A DNA stretch of 64,000 bases from positions 35,699,002 to 35,763,001 of the forward strand of contig OZ022340.1 in the NCBI GenBank assembly GCA_963989245.1, read 5' to 3'. This DNA is from Nansenia antarctica (Eukaryota > Chordata > Actinopteri > Argentiniformes > Microstomatidae). Below the pieces are notes generated by a model that saw only the letters and a list, made by a program, of their open reading frames with translations, was not told the DNA's origin and ran no database searches. A program made the position numbers and the translations under genes. Of this stretch, positions 10,812 through 20,369 are shown one piece after another; the stretch's first letter is position 1, and each line of letters starts with the position of its first letter.

Positions 10812-11660
10812 TAATACATTAGACTTATATAGCGCTTTTCTAGACACTCAAAGACGCTTTACAAACTGAAAAGATCGAGTAGTAATAATAAAAAGAAGCA
10901 AAAAATAAACAAGAGAAAGTATAGGGGCCTAATTAAGGTAGTGCTGGGGACGCATGGGAAGGGGAGGGGGAGAGGGTTAACTGGTGAAGGCAAGCTTGAA
11001 GAGGTGGGTTTTGAGGGCCTGTTTAAATGTTGGGAGGGTGTTGGCTTGTCTGATGTGGTTGGGGAGGGTGTTCCAGAGGGACAAGGCTGCGGTTGAAAAG
11101 GCCCTATCACCCCACGTCTGGTTTGGTCATCAAACCTGAGGCAACGGGAGGGGGTGTGGAGGGGGACGAGGTCGGCAAGGTAGGAGGGGACCAGATTGTT
11201 GATGGCTTTGTAAGGGGTGAGTAGGATTTTGAATTGGATCCTGTATTTGACCGGGAGCCAGTGTAGGTTTTGGAGGAAAGGGGTGATGTGGTCACGGCGG
11301 CGAGTGGAGGTGAGCAGATGGGCAGCAGAGTTTAGGACATATTGGAATTTGTTTAGGATGTTATTAGGCAAACCGTAGAGGATACAGTTGCAGTAGTCGA
11401 GTCGGGAAGTTATGAAGGCGTGGATGAGTGTTTCAGCAGCGGAAAAGGACAGGCAGGGTCGGATGTGAGCAATATTCCTGAGGTGGAAAAAAGCAGATTT
11501 AGTGACCTGGTTGGCATGGGTTGCATCCATGAGTTTATGTCGCTGAGGCAGGTACTGAGAGTGGAGTGGGTGTTAGGGGAGATGGTTTTGGAGGAGTTGG
11601 GTGTCATCGGCATAGCAGTGGAAGCGGAGGACCTGTCCAAGGGGAAGGTCTAATGACTTT
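10812..11660 (-). pseudogene. L2-type LINE, C-terminal RT fragment
   Basis: The minus-strand frame 11,530-10,859 carries the classic fish L2 tail: AFFHLRNIAHIRPCLSF, FITSRLDYCNCILYGLP, RRDHITPFLQNLHWLPVKYR, FKILLTPYKAINNLVPSYL. After GVIGPFQ the frame shifts. The upstream frame 11,640-11,530 holds the preceding segment. The 3' UTR carries TATATAGCGCTTTTCTAGAC on the plus strand. Truncated 5' of the RT core and non-functional. Confidence 0.8.
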
Positions 11661-11754
11661 AAATTACTAAATAATTAAATGATGATTATATAATGATTGG
11701 AGCACATTGAGCTGCAACGTTTACAGGAAAAGTGCTATACAAATAAAGGTTATT

Positions 11755-11769
11755 CATCTTCTTCTTCTT

Positions 11770-11800
<31 letters not shown>

Positions 11801-11820
11801 TTATTATTATTATTATTATT
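11755..11820. repeat. (CTT)n and (TTA)n microsatellite
   Basis: Compound trinucleotide array, CTT followed by TTA. Confidence 0.9.
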
Positions 11821-11928
11821 AACCAGCTGCTCCATTACTGGAATAAAAATGGCTTACGAAGTTCGCGTTCGCGCGTGTGTGTGTGTGTTTGCTGAGCATG
11901 TGAGGAAGATAGAGAGAATGATGTTCTC

Positions 11929-11957
11929 TCTGCCTCTCTCTCTCTCTCTCTCTCTCT

Positions 11958-11991
<34 letters not shown>

Positions 11992-12017
11992 CTCTCTCTC
12001 CTCCTCTCTCTCTTTCA
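11929..12017. repeat. (CT)n microsatellite, and (CA)n at 12,114-12,155
   Basis: Interrupted CT array with regularly spaced CTGC breaks. A CA array follows 100 bp later, flanked on both sides by CACCACTGTGGATGAC, an 16-bp direct repeat. Confidence 0.85.
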
Positions 12018-12113
12018 GGAGATAGCAGACCAGAGTGTCTGAGTACCATACACCCTGTCTGGCCCAGGCACTGCATACCTTCTACTAGCTGATAAAGTCA
12101 CACCACTGTGGAT

Positions 12114-12155
<42 letters not shown>

Positions 12156-12158
<3 letters not shown>

Positions 12159-12480
12159 ACACCACTGTGGATGACCTCCCAGCTTACAGCTACATGTTAT
12201 TTACACCCAGCCCTCACTGACGGGTCTATTCATGGACACAGAATTTTGAGCCAGTGTATAGCTTATATGTAACACCAATTGTTTTGATTATCTTTTCATG
12301 TATTTATGACGTAATTGTAATCTCACGTAGGTGTGTCCTCACAGGTGTTACCTATTCAATCTAGCCTACCTGTCTATTTAATGGCTGTCATGCACTTAAT
12401 CATGTTGTTAATAAGACTTGACAAAGGCTACGGCCGAAACCGTCAGTTAAAATACACTTTTGCATCTGGAACTAGAGTGT
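12156..12480. other. Unassigned spacer
   Basis: Mixed sequence without an ORF of note. It contains GACAAAGGCTACGGCCGAAA, a phrase like those in old dispersed fish repeats, but I cannot assign it. Confidence 0.3.
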
Positions 12481-12590
12481 TCTAGAGGCTTCTACTTCAT
12501 TCAGTAGTAAGACAGTAAGGCTTCTACTTCATTTAATAGTAAGACAGTAAGGCTTCTACTTCATTCAGTAGTAAGACAGTAAGGCTTCGT
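12481..12590. repeat. Short tandem repeat, about 33-bp unit, 3 copies
   Basis: GGCTTCTACTTCATTCAGTAGTAAGACAGTAA-type unit in about three copies, ending at the inverted-repeat element that starts near 12,591. Confidence 0.8.
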
Positions 12591-13276
12591 TCACACGGCA
12601 GTGAAATGTGACCCAAATCCTTTTTTTGCCGACATGCGACTCAGGTCTGATTTATGCATGACCGTGTGAACAGCGCAAGTCACATGAAATCTGACTTTTT
12701 AAAATCCGACCTGGGTCGCGTTCAGAGGTGGTATTATATTGGATACATGTCTGATATGTAGCAACGCACCCGCGTTTAATGCGACTTTTACATCACTCTA
12801 GCAGGGTTGCCAGATGGGATTGACAATTTACAGCCTAACCAGTCTATAACCGCTAAATCCAGTAGCCCATTCGGCGGTAACCCGCCCCATCTGGCAACCC
12901 TGCACTCTAGATGCAAGTATAGTAGTGAGTGCTCTACAAAAAGCCATAGCTAAGCATTTGGCTTTCTTTTTCCTCATCCTTCTTCTTTTGACCACTTGCT
13001 CATATCTTTGCCGGCTTCCGCTGGTTATCATGTTATCCATGAGATAACGTTAACGTTTACTTCTGTAAACAGTGCGCTGCGTGTGACATCCTGACGTCAT
13101 TGTTATTGTCCTTCTGCACATGCGGGTCTGTTCAGGGCCATGGAATGTTCACACAGGAGTCAATGTAGGTCAAATATAGGTCACATTTTAAAAGTAATGT
13201 GAACTGCCAAACAAAAGAATCGGATCTGTGTAAAAAATCGGAATTGAGCATCAAGACCTGCCGTGTGAAGGAAGCT
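12591..13276. mobile_element. Non-autonomous inverted-repeat element (TTCACACGGCAG ends)
   Basis: The left end reads GGCTTCGTTCACACGGCAGT. The right end, reverse complemented, reads AGCTTCCTTCACACGGCAGG. About 686 bp, no transposase. Subterminal sequence is repetitive (GTGACC/GGTCACAT). The target duplication is unclear because the left flank is a tandem repeat ending in GTAAG and the right flank starts TTAAG. The superfamily is not certain; hAT is possible. A hAT miniature element is nested inside at 12,802-12,902. Confidence 0.6.
12802..12902. mobile_element. 101-bp hAT MITE with perfect 8-bp target duplication
   Basis: Ends are CAGGGTTGCCAGATGGG and its inverted partner CCCCATCTGGCAACCCTG. 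The 8 bp on each side are identical: CACTCTAG at 12,794-12,801 and at 12,903-12,910. Both ends and the duplication length fit hAT. A second copy lies at 19,144-19,244. Confidence 0.85.
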
Positions 13277-13350
13277 TAAGAGTCATGACAGTAAGAGTCA
13301 TGACAGTAAGAGTCATGGCAGTAAGAGTCATGATAGTAAGAGTCATGACA
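13277..13350. repeat. 17-bp tandem repeat (AGAGTCATGACAGTA)
   Basis: Five near-identical units of AGAGTCATGACAGTA with AG/GG joins. Confidence 0.85.
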
Positions 13351-13397
13351 GTCCCTGCATCGGGTGCACCTGTTGAATAATAATAATAATAATTCAT

Positions 13398-13565
13398 TGT
13401 ATTGGGGTTGCAGGGTTAGGTGAGATGGTTAGGGGTAGGGAAGGTTGTATGCATGGGAGAACAGGTACGTTTTGAGGTGGGATTTTAAAGTGGAGTGTGG
13501 GTGAGTCTCTGAGTGGTTGAGGGAGAGAGTTCCAGAGACGGGGTGCAGCTTGTGAGGTGATAATA
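13398..13565 (-). pseudogene. L2-type LINE 3' fragment
   Basis: On the minus strand a short frame reads like the C-terminus of L2 ORFs (LWNSLSLNHSETHPHS, then LKSHLKTYLF). About 170 bp only. After it, 13,566-13,998 holds no recognised feature. Confidence 0.5.
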
Positions 13566-13998
13566 TGCCTGTGTCACTCACAATTGAGTGACAAAGTGAT
13601 ATCAAATAAGAAATGTTGTTAATGCAGTGGCTATTTGTGATTCTAGGCAGCTAGATCGCTACCAGCTTGATGCTAGCTAGTGTGGATATGGACAGGACAA
13701 AATAAGATGAATAGCATGTCCCATAAAAGTCAGTTCATGCTTGACAAAACTCATTATACTTGAATAGTTTGAATACGTTTTCATGGTTTGATGTAGCCTA
13801 ATGTTTAGTAATGTCAGTATTTAGAGGCATACTAAAACCTTTATGCTTGAACAGTTTGATGTGATGTTTAGTAATGTCAGTAATGTTTATATTTTAGCCT
13901 ATACTTGTTTTTAGTCTGTACACTACTCTTGTTGTTCCTTTGGGAGGCTTGTTATTGATAGCCATTGATGGATTACTGTCTCTTAGCTGATTTAAATT

Positions 13999-14150
13999 TG
14001 GAACCTGGGGTAGATCATATCAGAACCTGGGGTAGATCATATCAGAACCTGGGGTAGATCATATCAGAACCTGGGGTAGATCATATCAGAACCTGGGGTA
14101 GATCATATCAGAACCTGGGGTAGATCATATCAGAACCTGGGGTAGATCAT
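13999..14150. repeat. 22-bp tandem repeat (GAACCTGGGGTAGATCATAT)
   Basis: Seven nearly perfect units, followed by a short ATA array at 14,170-14,186. The high identity suggests recent expansion. Confidence 0.95.
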
Positions 14151-14741
14151 CAGGGGGGTCTTGTGAGATAATAATAATAATAATAAGCCTGGATTTTCCT
14201 TTAGCGACGTTGATGGAATACCCCCCAGATTTTTGTATGACTTGACTTGTGAGGAGACGGGTGTTTAAGGGCTATATTAGCATGCAAATGGGGGGGGGTT
14301 ATATTAGCCCTCTGAATCATGGGAGAGTCCTGGCATTCTGGGTGTCCCCTTACATGCCATATAAGGCCCCCCCCCCCCCACAATGCCACAGTGCGACTGC
14401 TTTCTGCAGCGGGCCGTCTATTCATAGGCTCACAGCACAGTCTCAGCAGCTCCTCTGAGCAGGCAAGACCTCTCTCTGTCTTTCTCTCTACTTTCTTTCT
14501 CTGTATTTCTCTCGTACATACAGCAGTTTTCTCACACCAAACGGGGTGGGCGTAAAATACCTATTTGTCTGTTGGCTGTATTGGGGTATTTTTTTGGTTT
14601 GCTGTGCTCTCAATAATACAATAATAGACATTTCAGGGGAGATTATTCTAGATATTTTCAAGTCCTCTTGTGTATTTCTTTTTCTTTTTCTTTTTGCTTC
14701 TTCTTTTTTCTTTTTTTACACCTTTTTTCCCCTTCTTTCAG

Positions 14742-14919
14742 AGGCTACCAGGTTTCAGCTAACCCAGCTCTGTTTCTGATCACCACCTTGGAGAAAGACC
14801 AAGCAACCAGAGACTCTGGAAGAATGGCTACGTACAACATCTCCCTGAGCGGGCCCGCCCCGTGGGGCTTCAGGCTGCAGGGGGGGAAGGACTTCAACAT
14901 GCCTCTGACCATCTCCAGG
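14742..14919 (+). CDS. First coding exon of a PDZ-LIM (Enigma/ZASP) family gene, pdlim5/ldb3-like
   Basis: An exon runs from after a strong polypyrimidine tract and CTTTCAG (acceptor ends 14,741) to a GTAAGA donor at 14,920. It has an 82-nt untranslated start, ATG at 14,824 and 32 codons ending in phase 0: MATYNISLSGPAPWGFRLQG, then GKDFNMPLTISR. This is the first half of the PDZ domain; PWGF is the carboxylate-binding loop used to dock alpha-actinin-type ligands at the sarcomeric Z-disc in this family. The sequence matches the start of PDLIM5 (ENH) and LDB3 (ZASP), which share most of these residues. TISR leans to ldb3 and GPAPWGF to pdlim5, so I leave the symbol blank. No later exon was recognised to the right, so the first intron likely exceeds what can be seen. 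GC-rich codon use sets it apart from its AT-rich surroundings. Confidence 0.85.
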
Positions 14920-15054
14920 GTAAGACCTGAGGACTCCTGAGCCAATAGGATCGCTCCTCCGTTGACCTATCCCTTGCCATAAAAACGTACACTTAGAGGA
15001 TTTTACGTGGTGATATTATTGCCAGGATGTTAATGTTGGGACGTGTGTGATATC

Positions 15055-15366
15055 ACGGCCGTCCTTGTGCGGGGCCTTTATGGTCTGTGCTTGCTTGGCT
15101 GGGCCGGGTATGCTGGTGGTGGGGCGGGCTGGGTGTGTGGGGCGGCGGGGACTCCCCGAGGGGGGGTGTGGGGGTCCACCGGTGGGTGCTGGTAGGCAAA
15201 CTGGTTAGTAGTCGCTCTATGAGTAGAGGGCTGCAAGGGAATTTTCCTGGCTACATAGTGTACAGGTTTTTACTTTTGCCTGCTTGCGGCTCTGTCAGTA
15301 TGTGAAGCGCATTGAGTTGCATCTTGTAAAAAATGCGCTTTACAAATAAAATTTGATTTGATTTGA
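15055..15366 (+). mobile_element. L2-type 3' end / SINE-like insertion
   Basis: A GC-rich body ending in ATGCGCTTTACAAATAAA and an (ATTTG)n tail near 15,345-15,365, the 3' end used by fish L2 LINEs and SINEs that borrow it. It lies in a short repeated stretch: GTTAATGTTGGGAC plus a GTGTGTGATATCAC word occurs before it and again after it. Confidence 0.6.
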
Positions 15367-15423
15367 TCATCAGGAAGTTAATGTTGGGACACGTGTGTGA
15401 TATCACCAGGATGTTAATGTTGG

Positions 15424-15898
15424 GTTGTCTAGTGGGGTGGTGGTTGTCTAGTGGGTGTTGGTTGTCTAGTGGGGTGGTGATTGTCTAGTGGGGTGGTGAT
15501 TGTCTAGTGGGGTGGTGGTTGTCTAGTGGGTGGGGGTTGTCTAGTGGGTGGTAGTTGTCTAGTGGGGTGGTGGTTGTCTAGTGGGGTGGTGGTTGTCTAG
15601 TGGGGTGGTGGTTGTCTAGTGTGGTGGTGGTTGTCTAGTGGGGTGGTGGTTGTCTAGTGGGTGGTGGTTGTCTAGTGGGGTGGTGGTTGTCTAGTGGGGT
15701 GGTGGTTGTCTAGTAGGTGGTGGTGGTTGTCTAGTGGGGTGGTGGTTGTCTAGTGGGGTGGTGGTTGTCTAGTGGGGTGTTGGTTGTCTAGTAGGTGGTG
15801 GTTAAGGGGTGGTGTTTGTCTAGTATGGTGGTGGTTGTCTAGTGGGGTGGTGGTTGTCTAGTGGGGTGGTGGTTGTCTAGTGGGGTGGTGGTTGTCTA
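15424..15898. repeat. 19-bp minisatellite (GTGGTTGTCTAGTGGGGTG)
   Basis: About 25 copies of a 18-19-bp unit, with variants such as GTGGGTGGTG and one irregular break at 15,795-15,815. Confidence 0.95.
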
Positions 15899-15904
15899 AT
15901 GTTT

Positions 15905-16057
15905 TTTTTTTGTTGATTATTATGATCCCCATTAGCTAATGCCATGACATTAGCTAGTCTTCCTGGGGTCCGACACAAAAATCATATATGAACAATTGTA
16001 AACATTCTATACATACATACATCATAATAACAAAAGAAAAGAATGAAAAAAACAAAC
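15905..16057 (-). mobile_element. Retroelement 3' tail fragment
   Basis: On the minus strand it reads GACCCCAGGAAGACTAGC, then TTAGCTAATGGGGATCATAA and a poly(A)-like end at 15,902-15,910, a tail common to many fish LINE/SINE copies. It abuts the Gmr1-like LTR fragment. I cannot name the family. Confidence 0.45.
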
Positions 16058-16175
16058 GGCTGGATGCTGAGGCTGATTACTGACACCTGTCCGTAATCAG
16101 CCCCGACACCCATCTCTCACCGACAGTCTGGCTCCCTCTGCAGGCCAGAACGCGCCATGCTCCCCACATACCCCC
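16058..16175 (-). repeat. Gmr1-like 3' LTR, truncated (first ~115 bp)
   Basis: On the minus strand the LTR starts TGTGGGGAGCATGGCGCGTT just after a purine-rich stretch and contains a palindrome (GGCTGATTACGGACAGGTGTC then AGTAATCAGCC). It stops at CAGCATCCAGCCG against the retroelement tail. The same 111-bp segment recurs at 22,407-22,517. Confidence 0.65.
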
Positions 16176-16214
16176 ACCGCCAGACCAAGGCCGGGGACTC
16201 ATCCGGCCGATAGC

Positions 16215-17712
16215 CTACTTCCCCCCCCCCCCTGCCCGGGAGAGGAAGTCGGCCACGACCATTTGTGCCCCCGGCCTATGGACCACCCTGAAGTTGAAGG
16301 GTTGCAACGCGAGGTACCAGCGGGTGATCCTCGCGTTGGTATCCTTCATGCGGTGGAGCCACTGCAGGGGAGCATGGTAGTAGAGGGTGAACGAGCGTCC
16401 CAGCAGGTAGTACCGGAGGGTGCCGACCGCCCACCGAATGGCCAGGCACTCCTTCTCCACTGTGCTGTACCTGCCCTCCCGCTCCGACAGCTTTCGGCTC
16501 AGGTACAGCACTGGACGGTTGGCCCCCTCCACCTGCTGGGTCAGCACCGCCCCCAGCCCTCTATCCGATGCGTCTGTCTGCAGAGAAAAAGGGATATCAA
16601 AGTTAGGAGCATACAAGACTGTCTCTCCGCAGAGGGCGTTCTTAATCCCGTCGAACGCCACTTGGCACAGCTCACTCCATTGGACCGGATCTGGGGCCCC
16701 CTTCCGGGTGAGGTCGGTAAGGGGGCTGGCCAACTCCGAGAAACCCGGCACAAACTGCCGGTAGTAGCCGGCCAGTCCCAGGAACCGCCTCACGTCCTGG
16801 GCCGTGGGGCGGTGGCGATCGCGGCGGTTTTATCCACCTGCGGCCGCACCTCCCCGGCCCCCAGGATAAACCCCAGATACCGGATCTCCCCCCGCCCGAT
16901 CATGCACTTCTCCGGGTTAGCCGTCAGCCCCGCCTGCCTCAGCGACTGTAGCACCGCGGCTACCCTCTGCATATGCTGCGGCCAGGTGTCCGCATAGATG
17001 ACAATGTCATCTAAGTACCCCGCAGCATACGCAGAGTGCGGCCGCAGAATACGGTCCATCAGCCACTGAAACGTGGCCGGGGCCCCAAACAACCCGAATA
17101 GAAGCGCGGTGAACTGGAATAAACCCCGCGGGGTAGAGAATGCAGTTTTTTCCCGGGATACCGGCGATAATGGTATCTGCCAGTATCCTTTCGTGCAATC
17201 CAATGTAGTATAATATTTAGCCGTGCCAAGCCGGTCCAGGAGCTCGTCGATCCGGGGCATAGGGTAGGCATCGAATTTTGACACAGAATTCACCCTTCTA
17301 TAGTCAACACAGAACCGTACAGACCCATCGCGCTTTGCCACCAGCACGATGGGGCTGCACCAGTCGCTGTGCGACTCCTCGACCACGCCCAGTTTTAGCA
17401 TTGAGTCTAATTCCCGGCTCACCACGTCTCGTTTGTGAGCCGGCAGCCGGTATGGCCGCGTACGTACCGTAACACCCGGTTGCGTATCTATATGATGCTC
17501 TATGAGGCGAGTACGACCGGGTATAGGGGAGAACACATCCGCGAAACTATGTTGCAATTTATCAACGTCCGCCCGCTGGCACGCCGAGAGATGGTCGCCT
17601 AAGCAGGCCGGGGCACTAGTACTAGTTTTTGGGACCTCCGGCCCGAACTCGTCTTTCTCGGGAAGTAGCGTAACCAGGGAAACAGGGACCACGTCGTTCA
17701 ATTTTTTGGGGA
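16215..17712 (-). pseudogene. Gmr1-like pol: reverse transcriptase and RNase H
   Basis: The RT frame 17,701-16,790 shows GVVEESHSDWCSPIVLVAK, RFCVDYRRVN, TLDCTKGYWQIPL and the catalytic AAGYLDDIVIYA, and ends in PRPRT* because of a one-base shift near 16,800. The RNase H frame 16,793-16,215 continues directly (RRFLGLAGYYRQFVPGF; catalytic TDASDRGLGAVL; STVEKECLAIRWAVGTLRYY). The join to the upstream integrase is also out of frame, in a run of six A (plus-strand TTTTTT near 17,702). Both shifts look like simple indels. All visible RT catalytic residues are kept. Confidence 0.85.
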
Positions 17713-18375
17713 GATATTTGTGTGCTATCCCCTCTATCCGACCGCACTACCTCGTAGTCTACATCCCCAATTCGCCGTGTGACCGCGAACGGCCCTTGCC
17801 ACTTGGCGAGTAATTTAGAGCTAGACGTGGGCAGTAATACGAGGACTTTGTCTCCCGGTGTGAAATTGCGTAGGCTAGTCCCTCTGTCGTACAGCCGTTT
17901 CTGACGCTCTTGGGCCTCGAGCAAATGCTCCCGTGACATAACCCCCAGTGAGTGGAGCTTTGCTCGTAGGTCCATGACGTATTGTATTTCATTTTTACTG
18001 TCACTAGACCCTTCCTCCCAGCTTTCTTTAATCAGGTCTAGGACGCCCCGTGGCTTGCGCCCGTACAGGAGCTCAAAGGGGGAAAACCCCGTGGAAGCCT
18101 GGGGTACTTGCCGCACTGCGAACAACAGAGGGTCTAACCACCTATGCCAATTACGACTATCTTCGTGTATGAACTTACGGATCATTGACTTAAGCGTCCG
18201 ATTGAACCGCTCACACAGCCCGTCGGTGGCTGGGTGATACACGCTCGTTCGGACCGCCTTAATGTCTAACAACCCATAGAGTTCCCTAAGTGTTCGTGAC
18301 TTAAAGTTAGTGCCTTGGTCGGTGAGGATCTCTTTCGGGATCCCCACCCGGGAGATGACCTGGAATAACGCCGGT
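17622..18375 (-). pseudogene. Gmr1-like integrase, lacking its N-terminal third
   Basis: The frame reads VISRVGIPKEILTDQGTNF, with the second catalytic aspartate; YHPATDGLCERFNRTLK, with the catalytic glutamate; then STGFSPFELLYGR and a C-terminal module KWQGPFAVTRRIGDVDYEVV of the GPY/F type. The zinc finger and first aspartate are absent: upstream sequence switches near 18,372 to gag. The integrase runs into the RT without a stop apart from the one-base shift, so both were one pol frame in the parent. Confidence 0.85.
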
Positions 18376-18589
18376 CGAACGTAGCGAGGAAGGCCTCCGG
18401 GTCATCCAGCTCCCCCATCTTCTGGGGCCGGACCCGGTGAACTCCCTCTGGTGCCCGCTGCCGGTCCAGGAGCTCACGGAACATGGCTCGCTCCTCGGCC
18501 TGGCCCCGTGCCATCTCCATGAACATCTCCTCCTGGGCCCGCTGCATGTGGACCAGGTGTGTCACTACCTGGCCCAATGGTGATTCCAT
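18372..18589 (-). pseudogene. Gmr1-like gag, N-terminal 70 residues
   Basis: From ATG at 18,589 (MESPLGQVVTHLVHMQRAQ) through a helical stretch to MGELDDPEAFLATFDR, where it breaks into integrase sequence. DDPEAFL.TF.R is the beginning of the capsid segment from which the vertebrate SCAN domain is thought to derive (established knowledge of Gmr1-like gag). The frame is also open upstream through the primer site to 18,661, but that part is LTR/leader. Confidence 0.7.
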
Positions 18590-18624
18590 GCTCCCCTGGT
18601 CCTGTGCCGACCTCCACTGCTGTG

Positions 18625-18641
18625 CCTCACGTTGGGTGCCA
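18625..18641 (-). promoter_or_regulatory. Primer binding site, tRNA-Lys type
   Basis: On the minus strand TGGCACCCAACGTGAGG follows the LTR end (...CTGCTACA, two bases spacer). It differs at two positions from the TGGCGCCCAACGTGGGG site used with tRNA-Lys1,2 by many vertebrate retroelements. Confidence 0.75.
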
Positions 18642-18644
18642 GAT

Positions 18645-18929
18645 GTAGCAGTTTCGAGCACAGAGGGAGGTCGACACAGAGGAGCGGAGTAATCAGCTGG
18701 ATATTTATTGGTTTCTGGACAAAGCTCAGCACCCCGTAGGCGTACTGGCGCGATCGCAGCAAACTCAAAATGTCATAAAACTGTAAATAATAGGAATCCG
18801 CACTGCGCCGGCAGAGACAGCGTCCATGTTCGCTTGGTCTCTCTCTCTCTTTCTCTCGAGGGCTCGCTCGGCTGGGATTCGCTCTTTCGTTCCTCGTCAC
18901 CATTCCTTACTGCCAGGGGAACAAACACA
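18645..18929 (-). repeat. Gmr1-like 5' LTR, 3' 285 bp
   Basis: The minus strand carries a polyadenylation-type AATAAA (CCAATAAATATCC near 18,703) and ends in CTGCTACA next to the primer site. Its upstream end meets the inverted-repeat element at 18,930, so U3 is missing. It does not overlap the retained 3' LTR piece, so identity between LTRs cannot be measured. Confidence 0.6.
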
Positions 18930-19143
18930 GGCTGTGTTCGGAATAGCATACTAGCATACTACTCATACTAGATATGACGTAGATTTTGAGTATGTAGTGC
19001 GTTCACACTGTACAGTATGAGTATGCGAGAAATTTAGTATGTGAGCAATTACTTCAGGTAAAATTTAAGTCAGTTACGATGGACACTAGCTCGGGTCCTG
19101 TTTCCCAAAATGCATTTTGCGTCCAGGGTTGCAGAGTTGCGTC

Positions 19144-19244
19144 CAGGGTTGCCAGATGGGGCGGGTTACCGCCGAATGGGCTACTTGATTTTGAGGTTAT
19201 AGAAAGTTTAGGCTGTAAATTGTCAATCCCATCTGGCAACCCTG
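19144..19244. mobile_element. hAT MITE, second copy of the CAGGGTTGCC family
   Basis: Same ends as the copy at 12,802-12,902 but in the opposite orientation (GGGGCGGGTTACCGCC near the left end here). No clean target duplication; the left flank is a short tandem duplication containing GCGTCCAGGGTTGC. Confidence 0.75.
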
Positions 19245-19842
19245 TGCGCTTTCAGCCTCGTCAAACTGCGTCATACAAACTTGTCATACAGCTTTTGTTT
19301 ACATTGTCCGATAGCCTGGGGACCGAAAGCTTGCAATAAACATCGTTTTTTGCACAGATTTGAGTGTGCAGATGCTGCTTTCTTGCACTCTATTTTATAC
19401 TCTTCAGCTGCAGCACCCCAGCTAAGTCTGATCACGGATGAGCAGTGGTATTTTCACTATACTGGGAATGAACATGGTGAAATGCATTCTTAGACCAGGC
19501 TAGTCGTCATGATTACAAATATGCCACTTGAAATGCATGAAATCCAAGTTTATTTGTGTCTTACACACATGTTCGCCTAGTATTTGACTGCTTGTAGCCC
19601 AATCACGAATGATCCCAGTATTGTAGCTTCAGACGGACAAGTTGGTTGTAGTGCTTGCCCACGATATGTTATTGCTCATATATATTTATTTTAATCATGT
19701 TATTTTACCAACTGTTAAGACAACAATATAGTAAGCTAGTTACTTGAGCTAGCTAAAGATGTTGGCCCCCCAAATAATTTTACAACGTGTTGTAATTATG
19801 TTACGATATTTCTGTCGAGTGAGTGAAGGTAAGCAACGTAGG

Positions 19843-19979
19843 GTGCGTTCGTAAAATCGCTCTGAGAGCGCCGGAGTGCACACTGGGTGCAACGTCATAA
19901 AGGGACCAGGTAATTTGATTGGACAAGAGGCATTCCATGAGTGCTGATCATATTTCCAGGGCGAATTTACGAACGCAGC
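19843..19979. mobile_element. MITE of the TGCGTTCGTAAA family, copy 1
   Basis: Ends GTGCGTTCGTAAAATCGC and GCGAATTTACGAACGCAGC are inverted. The interior has the conserved phrases GCACACTGGGTGCAACGTCA, TAAAGG and TTTGATTGGACAAGAGGCA. Copies 2 and 3 are at 41,342 and 63,611. Confidence 0.7.
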
Positions 19980-20369
19980 TAGCGAACAGAAGACCCAAAA
20001 AATCGTCAGATCAGATATATAAACGGGTTATTTTGGTAAACTGGACACATTTTGGGAATATATGTGGTTACATTCTCGCCCGAAAACATATTAAAACTTC
20101 ATAAAATGACATGTTAACACTTGTAAAGCCAAAATTACATATTTTAGCTAATGGAGGTTTAAAATGGAGGTTTAAATTCGCCGCTCCCGGCGAAATGCAT
20201 TCTGGGAGGCAGTATGCATACAGTGTAAATGGTCGGCTGGTTTTCACATACTTATTATGAATTTAGTAGGCAGTATGCAGTATATACTCATTGAGTATGC
20301 TAGTATGCAGTATGCTAGTATACCATTCCGAACACAGCCACACACAGGTTATAAGACCAGTGTAAGTAC

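Larger units (their letters stand above)
16058..18929 (-). mobile_element. Gmr1-like Ty3/gypsy LTR retrotransposon, degenerate
   Basis: Order on the minus strand: 5' LTR remnant, tRNA-Lys-type primer site, start of gag, integrase, reverse transcriptase, RNase H, polypurine stretch, 3' LTR remnant. Integrase upstream of RT is the Ty1/copia-like order that defines the Gmr1 group of vertebrate gypsy elements, first known from cod. A deletion removed most of gag, all of the protease and the integrase N-terminus. Two single-base frame breaks split pol. Both LTRs are incomplete. Confidence 0.85.
18930..20339. mobile_element. DNA transposon-like element with ~30-bp inverted ends, no transposase
   Basis: The left end GGCTGTGTTCGGAATAGCAT continues ACTAGCATACT. 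The right end reverse complemented reads GGCTGTGTTCGGAATGGTAT then ACTAGCATACT. Subterminal CATACTA/TAGTATG words are repeated many times. No transposase frame was found. Two smaller miniature elements lie inside (19,144 and 19,843). Flanks are ...AACAAACACA and ACACACAGG..., so a short duplication with one difference is possible but not demonstrable. It separates the Gmr1-like LTR from the truncated end of the minus-strand integrase gene. Confidence 0.7.

Noticed and set aside
13999..14150. Regular 22-bp repeats considered as a CRISPR array
   Set aside because: Units are contiguous without variable spacers and the genome is eukaryotic. The same goes for the other minisatellites.
18920..20350. 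CAAACACA / ACACACAG as an 8-bp hAT target duplication of the inverted-repeat element
   Set aside because: The two flanks are not identical in any register longer than about 6-7 bp with a mismatch, and both are low-complexity.
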